From the NCBI GenBank assembly GCA_014904985.1, contig MU129069.1:36198-100197 (forward strand): DNA of 64,000 nucleotides, in the 5' to 3' direction. This document shows positions 30,310 to 41,426 of the stretch, piece after piece (the stretch's first letter is position 1; each line of letters begins with the position of its first letter). A program made the translations under genes and the position numbers. The stretch comes from Hydnum rufescens UP504. Taxonomy: Eukaryota; Basidiomycota; Agaricomycetes; Cantharellales; Hydnaceae. The notes below the pieces were generated by a model. That model searched no databases and was not told the DNA's origin. It saw nothing but the letters and a program-made list of their open reading frames with translations.

Positions 30310-31270
30310 GACACCACTCCACATGCAGCCGAACACGCAACCCATCATCTCAATCGATCCACTCCGGCACCTGCAAATACCGTGCGTTCCACCCAACCTT
30401 CCTCGACGCCGTTCAGTAAGAATGTATCGGGAAATGCCCCCAGTGATCGGCATAAAGACCCATTGTACTCTCTCCTCGAAAACAATACCAAAAACCCAAC
30501 AATAATCGTGTTCAAAAATTTTCTTGTGGGTGTTTTCGAATTCAAGTCTCCGCATGACGTTGATTTGGAAGCAACATACCAGGACCCAGAGACTCTCGAA
30601 CATCTCGCTAAATTCAATATCTCCTTAAAGAAATCTGAAGTTGAACATTACCAGCCTTTCACAATCCTAGTAAACCACATTTTGGCAGCTGGCGCGTGCC
30701 AGAAAGTTCAAAGCCTTCCATCTTCGCTCACTCTCACGACACATTCGACGTGCACGGTTCATCTGGCGCCATTCGGTGACCTGATCTGATGTCGTCTTCT
30801 CGTCAGACTCCGATCATATGCAGAGTAATCCATTGCATTGGTCGGACGTAAAGATGGTGTTGGAATTTAAGGCCAAGCAAAGGCCCAAGAGTACGGGTCA
30901 ATTCTCGAAATTGCAGGACCCTACTCGTTCCACAATGCAATCTACCACTTCCTCTGCAGCGTCAAACGGCAGCACTGGCTCTAAATGCCTGCATGACTTG
31001 TTGATGAGTGACAGGATGCCCAATAAAGCTCCCCGAACGATGGGTGGTGATGCCAAGTCAGTCGAACTGCAGCTTGCATCGTACGCTCTTGAATCCTTTG
31101 TCCATGGACACTATCGCACCCGGTAATTCTTGGGATGGTTCTCGGATCGAGGCTCCGCCTCTGGTAGTAGGACCGTGTAGGCGCTATGAAGTCTCAAGGT
31201 TCTTGCTCGTCCAATTCCTGATGAGTATCTCAACCTTTAATGATGAGGCTTGGGGGATTTCATCCAAAGA
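30310..31270 (+). pseudogene. FunK1-like kinase, N-terminal fragment
   Basis: FunK1 proteins are fungal kinases expanded in Agaricomycetes. Here only their N-terminal part is seen, in several frames: NFLVGVFEFKSPHDVDLEA, then SEVEHYQPFTILVNHILAA, PLHWSDVKMVLEFKAK, and VELQLASYALESFVHGHYRT. The WSDV...VLEFK and YALESF...G..R segments are the kind that precede the kinase domain in this family. Frame changes between the parts and the absence of a following kinase domain on this strand make it a fragment. Its YALESF part is related to the modules next to family A. The identification depends on weak motifs. Confidence 0.45.
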
Positions 31271-31324
31271 TCATGTATGCCTCGCCCCCTGTGACTCCAA
31301 CTCGTCGTACGCCAGAGCTAAGAG

Positions 31325-31720
31325 ACACTGGAGTACTTTGCCAAATTTGATGCCTGCTTGAAGAACTCAGAGGTCGGACGTTATGAGCCCTTCACACTCC
31401 TTGTAAACCACGTTTTAGCGGCTATTACCAAGCCGAAAGCACACAGCCTTCCATCTTGCTTGCCCTCATGTCATTTTCGACGTTCGCGGTTCATCTGGCG
31501 CAGTCCGGTGGCCTGATATTGTTTTCTCGTCAAAATCTGATCGGATGAGCAACTGGTCTGACGTAATGATGGTGTGGCCAAACAAGGATTCGACAGCGCG
31601 TGACAATTATCGAAATTGCAAGAGGGCTCCAACTCTGCTTGTTCCGCAATGCTGCCTACCACTTCGTCTGCAACGTCAACCATTTGCACATCGGGACTCT
31701 GATGGACTACGGATGAGGGA
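31325..31720 (+). pseudogene. Second tandem copy of the FunK1-like N-terminal fragment
   Basis: This repeats 30595-30980 in order: LEYFAKFDACLKNSEV, RYEPFTLLVNHVLAAI, and NWSDVMMVWPNK match LEHLAKFN, HYQPFTILVNHILAA and HWSDVKMVLEFK of the first copy. The two lie about 735 bp apart. Frames are broken. From 31721 to 32095 I see no further recognised coding sequence. Confidence 0.5.
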
Positions 31721-32098
31721 ACATTGGTTTGGTCGCTTTAGGCCTACTGCGTCGCCAGTATACGTGGGATGCATAAAATGGAGTGAGTTCAATATCCTGC
31801 TCCTTATATTCAGCTTGGGGGGACCTTGCTCCATGTCCCCTCCCACCCCTCTGTTCTTGCGGCTGCAGACTCAGAATCCTCTCACACTGTTGAGAATTGT
31901 CCGTACCGTCGAATCCCCGCCCGGTCCCCCGCACCATTATATCTGGCCAATGCAACGGATTACTCGTCAGATCAGATTTCGACAAGTCAGGATGCCACGC
32001 CCTGCCAGATGAATCGTGAACGTCGAAATTGTGAGAGCGAAGGGGGAAGGTTTACCCATTTTAGAAAAAAACCGCGTGTAATAAGAAACAGCGCACGC

Positions 32099-32460
32099 TC
32101 AGGCCAAACATTTGCGGACCAGAGCCCCAACAACGTCGTCTCCAATTAGACTGATATCTAGCCGAAGACCTACCTTAAAAGGGCGATCCAGGGCTTCTTC
32201 GACGATATTTTTGAATGGTAAACGCCCGGTATCGATGTGCCCAATTATCATCCCAGCTGCCCACAGCTCAAGTGTACAGGATAAGGAAGAACCCGTTTTC
32301 TGGGAAGAAGACGATGTTGTTGAGATATGACTAAACTGGGGCTCAGACTCCAGTACGGTCTCAGCAAAATCAATGAACCGAAAGTTCATAGGCATGTCAA
32401 AGACAACATTAGATTGCTTCACATCTCCGTGAATGAACCCCTCGGGATCTGTCGAGAAGA
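32099..32460 (-). pseudogene. Protein kinase C-lobe fragment (HGDVKQSN catalytic loop)
   Basis: The minus strand reads TDPEGFIHGDVKQSNVVFD, then NFRFIDFAETVLESEPQFS, and LELWAAGMIIGHIDTGRLPF. This is a kinase catalytic loop (HGDxKxxN), a magnesium-binding segment with IDFA in place of DFG, and the WAxG helix of the C-lobe. The frame is open through the whole fragment and ends near 32099. No N-lobe lies upstream on this strand; instead 32461-32750 has repeat pieces. It is a truncated, possibly degenerate kinase of FunK1-like or related fungal type. Confidence 0.65.
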
Positions 32461-32753
32461 GTGCAGCACCGTTGGATCACTAACAGGCGACGCTCACAAT
32501 ACTCAGTATCGATGTATTCCCCGAAGCGAGTCAAACCCAACTATGACAGAAGCAGTGGCTGGATCGCCCCGAGAACTATGTGACCTATAGAATCCATAGG
32601 CAAGGGATTCGAGTGCATGCGAGCAAGCCCCAGATCGACTGAATTAGGATCATCCTCGCAGTGATGAACACGAGATCGGACAGAAATTCGGGATACATAG
32701 AATCACAACACTGCATGTTGGAGGAGAGGTTGGACCAATTACCTACGTAAACA

Positions 32754-33640
32754 TCAGGCATTTGTGGTAGACAAACCTAAATTCCGTAGTTGTGCTTCCA
32801 AGTTAGCAGCTCGCTCCTCTGCCGCACGTTCCCTGGCCTCCGCCGCGATGCGGGCACCCCTTTCCGCACGTTCCTTGGCCTCTGCTGCCATGCGGGCATC
32901 TTCAGCTGCAATGCGGGCACCCCTTTCTGCACGTTCCTGGGCCTCGCCACGACACGGGCTCTTTGTTTTCGCGTGACACCTTTCAGCATCATCAGCACGT
33001 TGCAACGCCCCTCCATGATAGCTTTCTGGTTCAGGGCTTCAACCTAGCAATATTCATAAATACTGAATAAAGTTATCTTGAGAATCCACATTCACTTACC
33101 CATCTGGAATCCAACTCCTTATAATGGTGCCGGATCTTGTCCTGATCCCGGCAATCCTCTCCATCCTAGCGTCGAACCCTGCAATTGTGATGTCGGGTAT
33201 CGGCGAGTCCGATCCTGGCTCCACTGGCGGGAAGCAACCACGCAGGATCGAGCGGGAAGCGCCATCAACAGTTGCTTGCCCGCGAATGGGTCTACTTCCT
33301 GCAGAGCTTCAGGGAGACCGGGCGCGCCAACCCACACGGCAGTGACGTCATAGGGCTTGGGAAAAGGGCGGCTGCGAATCGTCTTCGGACTTCCGAAAAG
33401 CGGTAGTGGTCCGAAAACCTGCGTTGCCGGTAGGAGGGCGCACGCTGAGGGAGGGACTGTGCCGGTGAAGGAATGGAACCCCGCGGAGGCGCATTCGTTG
33501 GGGTGGGATCTGATGCCCGAGCGCTTGTCGCTTTGGAGAGCTGTGCTCGTCTCGAAGAGTTCTGCTGTTTGGTGTGCAGGCTCTACGAGTCCTAGTCTTG
33601 GTGGCAGAGGATTACGTATATAGATAGCTTCCCTGATGAT
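32754..33640 (-). pseudogene. Family C, copy 2 (3' half kept)
   Basis: The last exon is intact as a coiled coil: ERAERGARIAAEDARMAAEA, then RERAAEERAANLEAQLRNLG, ending LSTTNA at 32754. Upstream of a GTAAGTG intron, the exon encoding SDSPIPDITIAGFDARMERI and KIRHHYKELDSRW is nearly identical to copy 1 (34980-35110). Farther upstream (33340-33640) similarity to copy 1 falls off, and the cysteine-motif region is rearranged. It lies 1.9 kb from copy 1 in the same orientation. Confidence 0.7.
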
Positions 33641-34689
33641 ATATGTGTTCCCGCTCTGGTCTTACAGTAGGGTCAGGTTGCGAGCGCCTATATGTGGGTA
33701 TGTCGGGACTCGATAGCTCGACCCAGTGAGACTCATTTCTCCGTGAGACATCACAATTAGCAGGGTGGTTAGACAGCCCCCCTCTGGTCTGAACCATCAC
33801 CCTTCCCTAGGATGCCCATTAGGTTTTCCTCCAGGGAAAGGCCGTGGTGCGCGTGGGATCATGGACTCTATGCTGCCCAGACTCGTTAATAATGCCGCTT
33901 GGATTGTCACCAGTACTGATTGAGTGCTTAGCAGTTTGGCTGGAATTCTCAGATGGACTTTAGCTTTTGTCGAAGTGGTATGGAAGATACCCATGAGCTG
34001 TGACCTTTGAGTGAGGGTGGATACCCCGGTTTTTCCAGGCACGCAAGGACTACGGTCTTATAGATGTATGTTGATAGGGGACGGTTGGTAGTGCAAACGT
34101 GCTTGACTGATTGCTGTATGAGGCAGTGGTCCACACCTGGGATCAGTGCCGCGAGAAATGTCCACGTCCAAGTGATGGCCCGTTTGTGCTGTCTGATTTT
34201 TGGCTGGGAAGGGAGGCCCAAAGTGGAAGATATGTTGCAGGATACGGAGGTGCCGTCTTTGCGGGGTGATCAGCAATGTACCCGACGTCAAAGAGGAGGA
34301 AGGCACACAGGGGGAACGTGCTCGAAAAAGGGTGTGCCCCATATCTCGTCCGTTGCGGCGGGGGCCAGATTGTGTTCTAGGGAATGCTAATAGCCGGTGT
34401 TTGCGACCGGTGTCGAGTTGAGCTTGGAAATGCTACATGTCTATTCGCGACACTTGTTAGGTAATGGGTAGTATCATTCGAACGCGCTCTACAAATGGTT
34501 GGTATGTGTGGACGATCTTTGTTATGAGATAGAATTGTCTCATACGTGTTGCCGTTGCTATCGCGCCGTTGATGTCCAAAAAATGGTGTGTGTCCGCGGG
34601 TTCTATCATATTGTAGCCCTCCCGAATTCTGTTGATCCCAATGATCCTCCTCTACGGGTGTTATCTTCATCTGACCGACCGGCTTTTTA
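33641..34689. other. Insert between the two family C copies, no recognised gene
   Basis: Open frames on both strands are up to about 120 codons (for example minus 34377-34745) but contain no family motif I know. The sequence is not low-complexity. It could be an unidentified mobile element, since it ends where the family C coil is cut off. Confidence 0.35.
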
Positions 34690-35725
34690 GGAATGTATTT
34701 GATTTGTGCGGCACCCCTTTCGCACGTTCCTTGCTCTGCTGCCATGCGGCATCTTCAGCTGCAATGCGGCACCCCTTTCTGCACGTTCCTGGCCTCCGCC
34801 ACGACACGGGCCTCTTTGTTTTCGCGTGACACCCTTTCAGCATCATCAGCACGTTGCAACGCCCCCTCCATGATAGCTTTCTGGTTCAGGGCTTCAACCT
34901 AGCAATATTCATAAATACTGAATAAAGTTATCTTGAGAATCCACATTCACTTACCCATCTGGAATCCAACTCCTTATAATGGTGCCGGATCTTGTCCTGA
35001 TCCCAGGCAATCCTCTCCATCCTAGCGTCGAACCCTGCAATTGTGATGTCGGGTATCGGCGAGTCCGACTCCTGGCTCCACTGGCGCTCAATGCACCCAC
35101 GGATCGAGCGGGAAAGCCATCAACAGTTTGCTTGCCACCAATGGTATTCCTCACGAGCCTTCGAGACCGCACCCACCACAAGCATAACATCAATCAGAGT
35201 TGGAGGAGGATCAGATCGTTCGGCATTCGAGAAAGTAGTTGTTCCCAAACTCTTCATAGAGAGGTGAGGGCGAGTACTTGGCGGTGAGGGATGGAAAAAC
35301 GAGGCGCATTCGTTGCGAGTGAGGATCTGCATCCAGTCTTTCGCTTTGAGGAGACTGGTCTCGCTGTCTTGATTCCGAGACTCTGCGAGTATGTCGGCAC
35401 CCGAAAGGTTAAAAGCTTTGACTGTCGATGTATAGGGGTCGTTGTCATACAAAAGTCGGTCGACTTTTATGTGGACTGTAGCCCGATCATTTCTAATGAA
35501 CTCAAAGGTCAAACCCTCATGTCTGAAACCACCATCACGTTCCCAATGCCATATTTTACTCAGGAAAAACCGGGAGCAGGCAGTAATTTGTTCGACCTCG
35601 AAGAGTGTACTCCTGCACCAGTCACTGATTGGCTTGCGTTGGGGTTGTAGCGAGGAGGGGAGAGAACCTGAGGCTTGAGACATTTGAAAGAGGGATACGA
35701 GTTTTCCAAGAAACAAGAACGGCAT
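34690..35725 (-). pseudogene. Family C, copy 1: NC-aromatic motif plus coiled coil, one stop
   Basis: ATG 35725 opens MPFLFLGKLVSLFQMSQASG, which matches the MVFFSKLLSFLKMSD start of family A. Then come IWHWERDGGFRHEGLTFEF, TVHIKVDRLLYDNDPYTST, TLIDVMLVVGAVS and EYHWWQANC. The codon after NC is TGA where family A has Trp (TGG); the frame then continues WLSRSIRGCIERQWSQ and on to KIRHHYKELDSRW. After a GTAAGTG intron, exon 2 begins VEALNQKAIMEGALQRADDA and enters the coil. The coil is damaged by several one-base losses in runs of G or C relative to copy 2 and is cut off near 34690. The NC*W stop is one TGG to TGA change. Confidence 0.75.
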
Positions 35726-36143
35726 TTGTGTTTTCTAGTGGGTAGCCCCCATGCGTTGTAGGCAAGTCACCGCCTCGTGCAGAACGCATGTCACGTCAAT
35801 GTCACACGTCTGTGTCTGATTATTTCCTGAAGAAGCGGAAGTGATATTAAATCCAGGACAAGTCTCGGGCTCTCTCCATGTACAGATCCAAGAAAGGAAG
35901 AAAACAGGCGACAATGAACCCAAAGCTCTATCTCGCCTCTGGGGGTGCAATTCTATAATAACGATTTTCGACCGTAGGGTTGCGGCTTGATTCATAATGC
36001 CTTCCCCAGAATGAGGAATCATCAATAGCGAGTTCGTGAGTGTGCGACTCTTTGCTTTGATGCAACTTCTAGCGTGCGTTGTAGCTCACGCCAGTTCGAT
36101 GCATCAAATGCAGATGCGGAGTTCTAAATAATCGCATTGATCC
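35726..36143. other. Intergenic region between divergent family C and HNH-like genes
   Basis: No supported gene is seen. The region lies between the starts of two genes pointing away from each other, so it should hold their promoters; no clear TATA element stands out. Confidence 0.4.
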
Positions 36144-36870
36144 ATGCAGCTCTACGATATCTTTGACCCGAACGGCTACAACAATGTCTTTGCATTTGCC
36201 TACCCTCTCGAGCCCGTACTTGTAGTGGGTTTTCGCACTCGTTCTGATCGTCTTTTACCCGTCCGCTCATAAACTGCTCCGTTTCGTTAGGATGCCACCA
36301 GGAAAGAGGACTGTAAAGGGTCGCCTACAGATGGTTATGCAGCTTCCCCAGACTTGCAACCGACGATATATACTTGCAACATCAAACTGTGACCAATTGG
36401 ATTCTGAGCCGCTCCTGGTTTTCCCAGTAGGTACTTCCCTAATTACCCGACATCACTCGATATCAATAAGGGGTCATCCACCGTCCACGGAGGGGCATTA
36501 CCGCAGACCCGACGTCAATTCCTACAAGTCCCCTCTGCACAATGACTGGGGTGACACTTAGCAATGAAGATAAAGGCGTCGTTCCGATCATTCGAAACAG
36601 GACTGCGGAAAAAGGATTGATAATCGTGAGTGAAGGATATTCACCTCTTTCCTGGACACCACAGGCACTGACACTGAACCACTCGTAGGAGTATCGGATT
36701 ATTCAGATGTCAAAAGCTTCGCCTGAGTTCGATATGTCTAACGCCGGCACTCTTAAAATCCCCGAGTCCCAGGCAATGCTGTACAATAATGGTCTCGGGC
36801 TTCGTTTTCAGCTTTATATTCACATGTACCTTGCCACCCCCTAGGACCCAGACGCCCTCCATCCCAGAGC
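36144..36870 (+). pseudogene. HNH-nuclease-like gene, copy 2 (partial, broken)
   Basis: It starts MQLYDIFDPNGYNNVFAFAY and continues EPVLVV, parallel to copy 1 at 3019. After an intron-like GTGGGTTTT...TTCGTTAG segment come QLDSEPLLVFPVG, then in another frame PLCTMTGVTLSNEDKGVVPI, and finally EYRIIQMSKASPEFD and GLGLRFQLYIHMYL. The exon with FYNWLNY and the exon with PRN...HFD of copy 1 are missing, so the presumed nuclease core is lost. Frame changes confirm it is broken. Confidence 0.6.
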
Positions 36871-38069
36871 TGAATTCTCTACAAGACGCGGTAGGGAAAG
36901 GCCCCTTCCCGAGTTGACTGACTTGTGTGGAATTCACTTTTCGGACGAGAAGGCCTTGGGCCAATTATCGCTTGGGGTGGTGCGTCCTGCGTGTTATTCA
37001 CTATCAAGCATATATATAAGCCAACCCCCTGGCCATTCAATCTAGCACGAGACAAAGGATACTGTGGGACTGATTGATGCGGTGCCCAATCCAAATACGC
37101 AGACCTATGGATTTTCACTCAGTTTTTGGCGGTCCCTTCGGCTGGAGACTTTTACTTCTATATCAACACAACGTACTTTTGAAACCCGGGAGACCTGCAT
37201 CCATGGGTATCATTCCAACCCGACTACCAATGTTTGGGTGTCTTCTGTGATCTAAAGCAGTCGCCCCAATTCATGGACAGTACTTTCTCGTGAGCCTCCA
37301 ACCATGTGAGCCCTTCGTGAACGAATGTCTGATAGCTGTGACGATACCGTTCCTCGGACACGGCATGCAGAATTCCAAACTCGTTCGCTATCGCTATGTT
37401 GTCGAGGATTGACAACCATCTAGCTATCAACCCATAAAATGCATGCGGTTCCAATCGCAACCTATTAGCCCACACGAGAATCCCTTGCTTCTGACCCAGG
37501 TCACTATCAACCGCGGGTGAATTCAGGCGACACAGCCAGTCCTTAGTCACAGACATGTTCCCGTCGTCATTTGCCACTGCTTTCTCTACCACCAATCAGG
37601 GCCACCCACGCTCCAGACTCAAGATCATCGTTGGGATTATGGTAAATATTGTGGCCAACGAGCCCACGCTCCAAGAGGCGAGTAGACATAAAGGGTACCG
37701 TAGCCTTAAATTATCCATAACTGATGAGGTGGCGAATTGCGAAAAGGGATGCTTTCTACCTACTGAGATCGGGGTTCATAACATGAGGAGGGGACGAGGT
37801 GATTTCGCGGTTGTGGCATCTTCCGAAGGTGCGCCTCTTGGTTCATGTCCCTGAATTCACAGTCACCCCCAAGACAGCAGGCCTTAGTTGTCCACGGTAC
37901 GTTCCAATTGTTCCAGATCCTCCGTCTCTCCCACTTTCTCTGTCATGTCTGTAGAAAGATCTCAATCTCATGGTCATGAAGCTCTTGTTAGTTGTGGTTC
38001 CCCTCCCCCCACCAATGCGTCTCACTGACAAGTCTGTCTCAATCAAGGGTTTGAACAGACGTCAATAGG
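36871..38069. other. Unassigned region; one minus-strand frame of interest
   Basis: The minus strand at 37224-37595 has a 123-codon frame with LEPHAFYGLIARWLSILDNI and HSYQTFVHEGLTWLEAHEKV, which looks helical and protein-like but is not recognised. The remainder to 38069 holds short frames only. AAGACAGCAGGC at 37872 is shared with sequence upstream of FunK1 copy 2, so a decayed FunK1 5' end may begin here. Confidence 0.35.
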
Positions 38070-39879
38070 CCGTGGGGGGCGCTGGAAATATCTGACAGAG
38101 CGACTCGTTGTCTCGTGAGCCAGTAGGCGATGAACGTGGTCGCTAGCTCTCCCCTGCACATCCCGAGAATGCCATGATGAGGATATGGTTCTGCTGTCGT
38201 TCTTCGGTCGTCGTGAGCGAGCCATTCGACTTCATTGCTGTGGGTTTGTTTGTATTTACGAATACCTTGGCACTCAAGTACAATTAGGAACCACAAGCAC
38301 TCGTCGAACTCTTTGCTGCATTCGCGTTCGCTGACAGGAGGTCGCTCGGCTTTTACCCCACCATGGTGCGTACTCCAGGAGATCCCACGCATTTCATCAT
38401 CACCATTCACCCCCATCATGATAGCGGGAAACCGAGGAGATTCCGCACTCGGCAAATCATATCCTCATCTGGTGCCGAACCATTTCAAGGACGAGGACTC
38501 GCGTTTTTGAACCCATTGAAGTCAAAGATGGCGGAAAGGAGACCGGGGGCCCTGTTGTATTGAAGGACATCTGGATCGACCATGATCGCATGAGGGAAGG
38601 CGACATTCTCGCCCAGCTGTACAATGACATGAATGGTGAAGATCAGAGGCTTGCGAAGAAGCATTTCCTCACCCCCATTTGTCATGGGGACGTCTTGGTG
38701 GCGCCCGATACCGCGGATGATACTCGGGATATCATGCGCAGATTGAAGATGACCGAACATGGCATATTTGAATTGCCAAGGAAGGATTTGATGGTTCCCA
38801 AACGCGAAGATCCATCTGGCTCGCAAGGTCTTCGTGCGGTGACCCGGCTCCATATTCCGCATCTGAACCTGAGCTGCCCCAGCAAGACGCATCATCGTAT
38901 TGTTTTTGAGGAGAAGGGAGTTACAATCGATCTCGTCCCGGGCATTTGTGATGTAATGAGGGCTCCCGCTCACATTGTCACTGGTGAGTTTTCCCCTTGC
39001 TATTCACAGCCGTGATTCTCAACGTTCTGGCAATGCAGCTTTGCAACTTCTTTGAAAATTGGGATAGTACATTGGGATGTTAGTATCGGCAATATATTGT
39101 GGTACAGAGATAGCGGCAAGCTATCGGATCTGGAATATGCAAAGAGAATAGATGATAGGACGAGTCATGACATGCGGACGGCAAGTCAAACTCGGTTTCT
39201 TCTCTGGCAACACTGAATATTTTCAACAGGGCATGATACACTTCATGTCCGTCAAGGTTTTGGCACAAGGATTTCTTTTTGCTCCTCGACCTGCGCCTTC
39301 TGAGACTTTAGACCTTGAGGGGCTGCAAAGACAATGCCAAATCCAAGAAACAAAAGGATGGACCCACCCCGTTCATTCATATTCATTTGCATGACCTTGA
39401 ATCATTGTGGTGGGTGGCGGTTTGGATTGTCTTTTACAATGATTTCTGCATACCCCAGGAATTAGCCTCACCTCCCGATCTCAAAACCATAACTTGACCA
39501 AGCCATAATCCTTTTCCCTTCTGTCATGGAGAGTGCTTGCCGTGAGAATGGTTTCCAGTCCCATTTCTCCAGTATTTGTGAGGCACTGGCTGGGCGACTA
39601 CCAAACAAGAGCAGCAGTTATGCCGACCTTGATCTTCTTTGAAGAGATCTTGTCAATCATTATACGTTGGTTGAGGCAGTGCTGCCACACTATATTAATC
39701 CGTCTGCCTCCAAGGACCCAATATACAATGATTTTAGGACCATTTCCACGTTATACCAGGAATTGGCATTTACTCTCGCTTTTATTCCAGACCTCAAGCG
39801 AGAATTATTGGGGATGCTGAAATGGCCAAGGGCAGAAACAGCTAGTGACATTGGAGTTGCTGCCCAAAAGAGAAGGTAG
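38070..39879 (+). pseudogene. FunK1 kinase, copy 1 (N-terminally truncated)
   Basis: FunK1 (Pkinase_fungal) proteins are fungus-specific kinases. Visible parts in order are: MMRIWFCCRSSVVVSEPFDF, ALVELFAAFAFADRRSLGF, then VLKDIWIDHDRMREGDILAQ, KKHFLTPICHGDVLV, and in the C-lobe VHWDVSIGNILW, KLSDLEYAKRI and LHDLESLWWVAVWIVFYND. It ends AAQKRR at 39879. A GT-AG intron near 38248-38288 and another near 38984-39040 are likely. The catalytic loop has HWD where the family has HRD; the codon is TGG, one CpG transition from CGG. The N-terminal part present in copy 2 is missing, and several frame changes exist, so it is a pseudogene. Confidence 0.8.
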
Positions 39880-40500
39880 TTGTTGGTGTTACACAGGATA
39901 GTTATTGGGGGTGATTGTCCAAGTATTGTCACCATACATACATGTTATACTGCACATGTTTGACAATCCAAATCAAACCCCGACCTACTAAAATTACATC
40001 TGTCCCTTGATCCCCCCAGAGGTTTAGAGGTGCACAAATAATTCAGGGCCAAGATGCACACATCATGTCGACCTTGGTTTGCTCTGATGTTGATCTTCTT
40101 TGACAAGATCTAATTGGTTACTATCCGAAGGTTGAGGCCACGCTGCCACATTCTATTATTCGTGAGTGAAAAGGCCTGGGCCGAGGATGAGAGGGGAAGA
40201 GAATGACTCACTAGAGTCGTGATGGGTGAGGAATATCAGAACATTGTATAAAACCCCCAAGCCTGATCGGCCAGGTCTGCGATACTCATAAAGTGAACCA
40301 TGACGATCAAGTGCACATGTTTAGATTTCACAACACCTACTTGGCCACAATACAAAGGTGAAGTGTGGAGCCCAGTACCATCCCACAAATTGGATGACTG
40401 TGATGGTGTCCATAGGTGAAAGACTTGAGGTTTGACTGACTTGGGATCACTAACCATCCTGCAAAGCTGTGCGTGCATGCTGTTGCTCACCGAGCATCAT
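39815..40500 (+). repeat. FunK1 tail plus module, first of two direct copies
   Basis: The end of FunK1 (AAATGGCCAAGGGCAGAAA...AGAAGGTAG) and the following module (GTTTAGAGGTGCACAAATAA, then FunK1-like N-terminal blocks in reverse) recur in the same order at about 43470-44150. The pair flanks the duplicated family B segment. No intact gene lies between 39880 and 41420. Confidence 0.75.
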
Positions 40501-41426
40501 GTTACTGTTGCATGTCTCCAACTGTTCAGTGGATCCCAGAAAAGAAAAGAGGCGAGATGCCGGTGATCTAATGCAGTGACTCACATTGAATCACCTCTTG
40601 GACAGCTTGCTTTGTGGCAATAGCAATGTGTGCACATTGTTCTATCTTGAAAGGACGACAGCGTGCTTCAGATTTGATGGCACTATTGTGTATTGTGTAG
40701 GTGGTACCATATAACTCATCTATTGCCTGCACCAAGATGCGGAACACTAGAGATAGTACAAAGTAGAGTCAGTAATATCCCTATCACTCAGTATGAGTGC
40801 ATGCTTTGAGGGGCAATGCATAACGACTGCCCGGATCATCACTTTATGGGGACTCATGTGGAGAGAGTTGAGGTGTATCAAGGGTAGTGTGATCGAATGC
40901 GGCCACAACATACTAGTTAACTGCTCACCATCTGGGTACAATCCACCCCATAATATCAGGTGCTGAATGTGCAAAAGCTTGGATCTACATAGATCAGGTA
41001 GCACATAGCACAAGGTTTGCAAGGGGAATCAGCGTGCCCTAGGACAAACCAATTCAGTTATTTTCAATAGAGTGTATCTCCAGAGAGACAATAGGACATC
41101 AAGGTGTTGTCACAATGAGGCTTGGGTCAGTGCTACATACTTGCCTTGGAGCCCGAATCTCCAATCCACTGCTTTTGGCCTAGGTCCTAAGTTTCATGAT
41201 GGTGTGCTTGCAGCATGCCAAGTAGACCTGAAATTGAGCAGAGCATGTGGCTAAAGCGGCACCACTAACATTGGAACAATTGCAAGGGGATGAGGTAGAC
41301 AGTCCAGCAAAAACTTGGGACTAGAGGCATTGACACTAGCTCACTCTGAGTGCACTTGGCTTATTTGTCGCTTTGTGTCAACACTGGTACTTACCAAGTC
41401 ATGATTTGTGTCAGATATGGGTTTGC

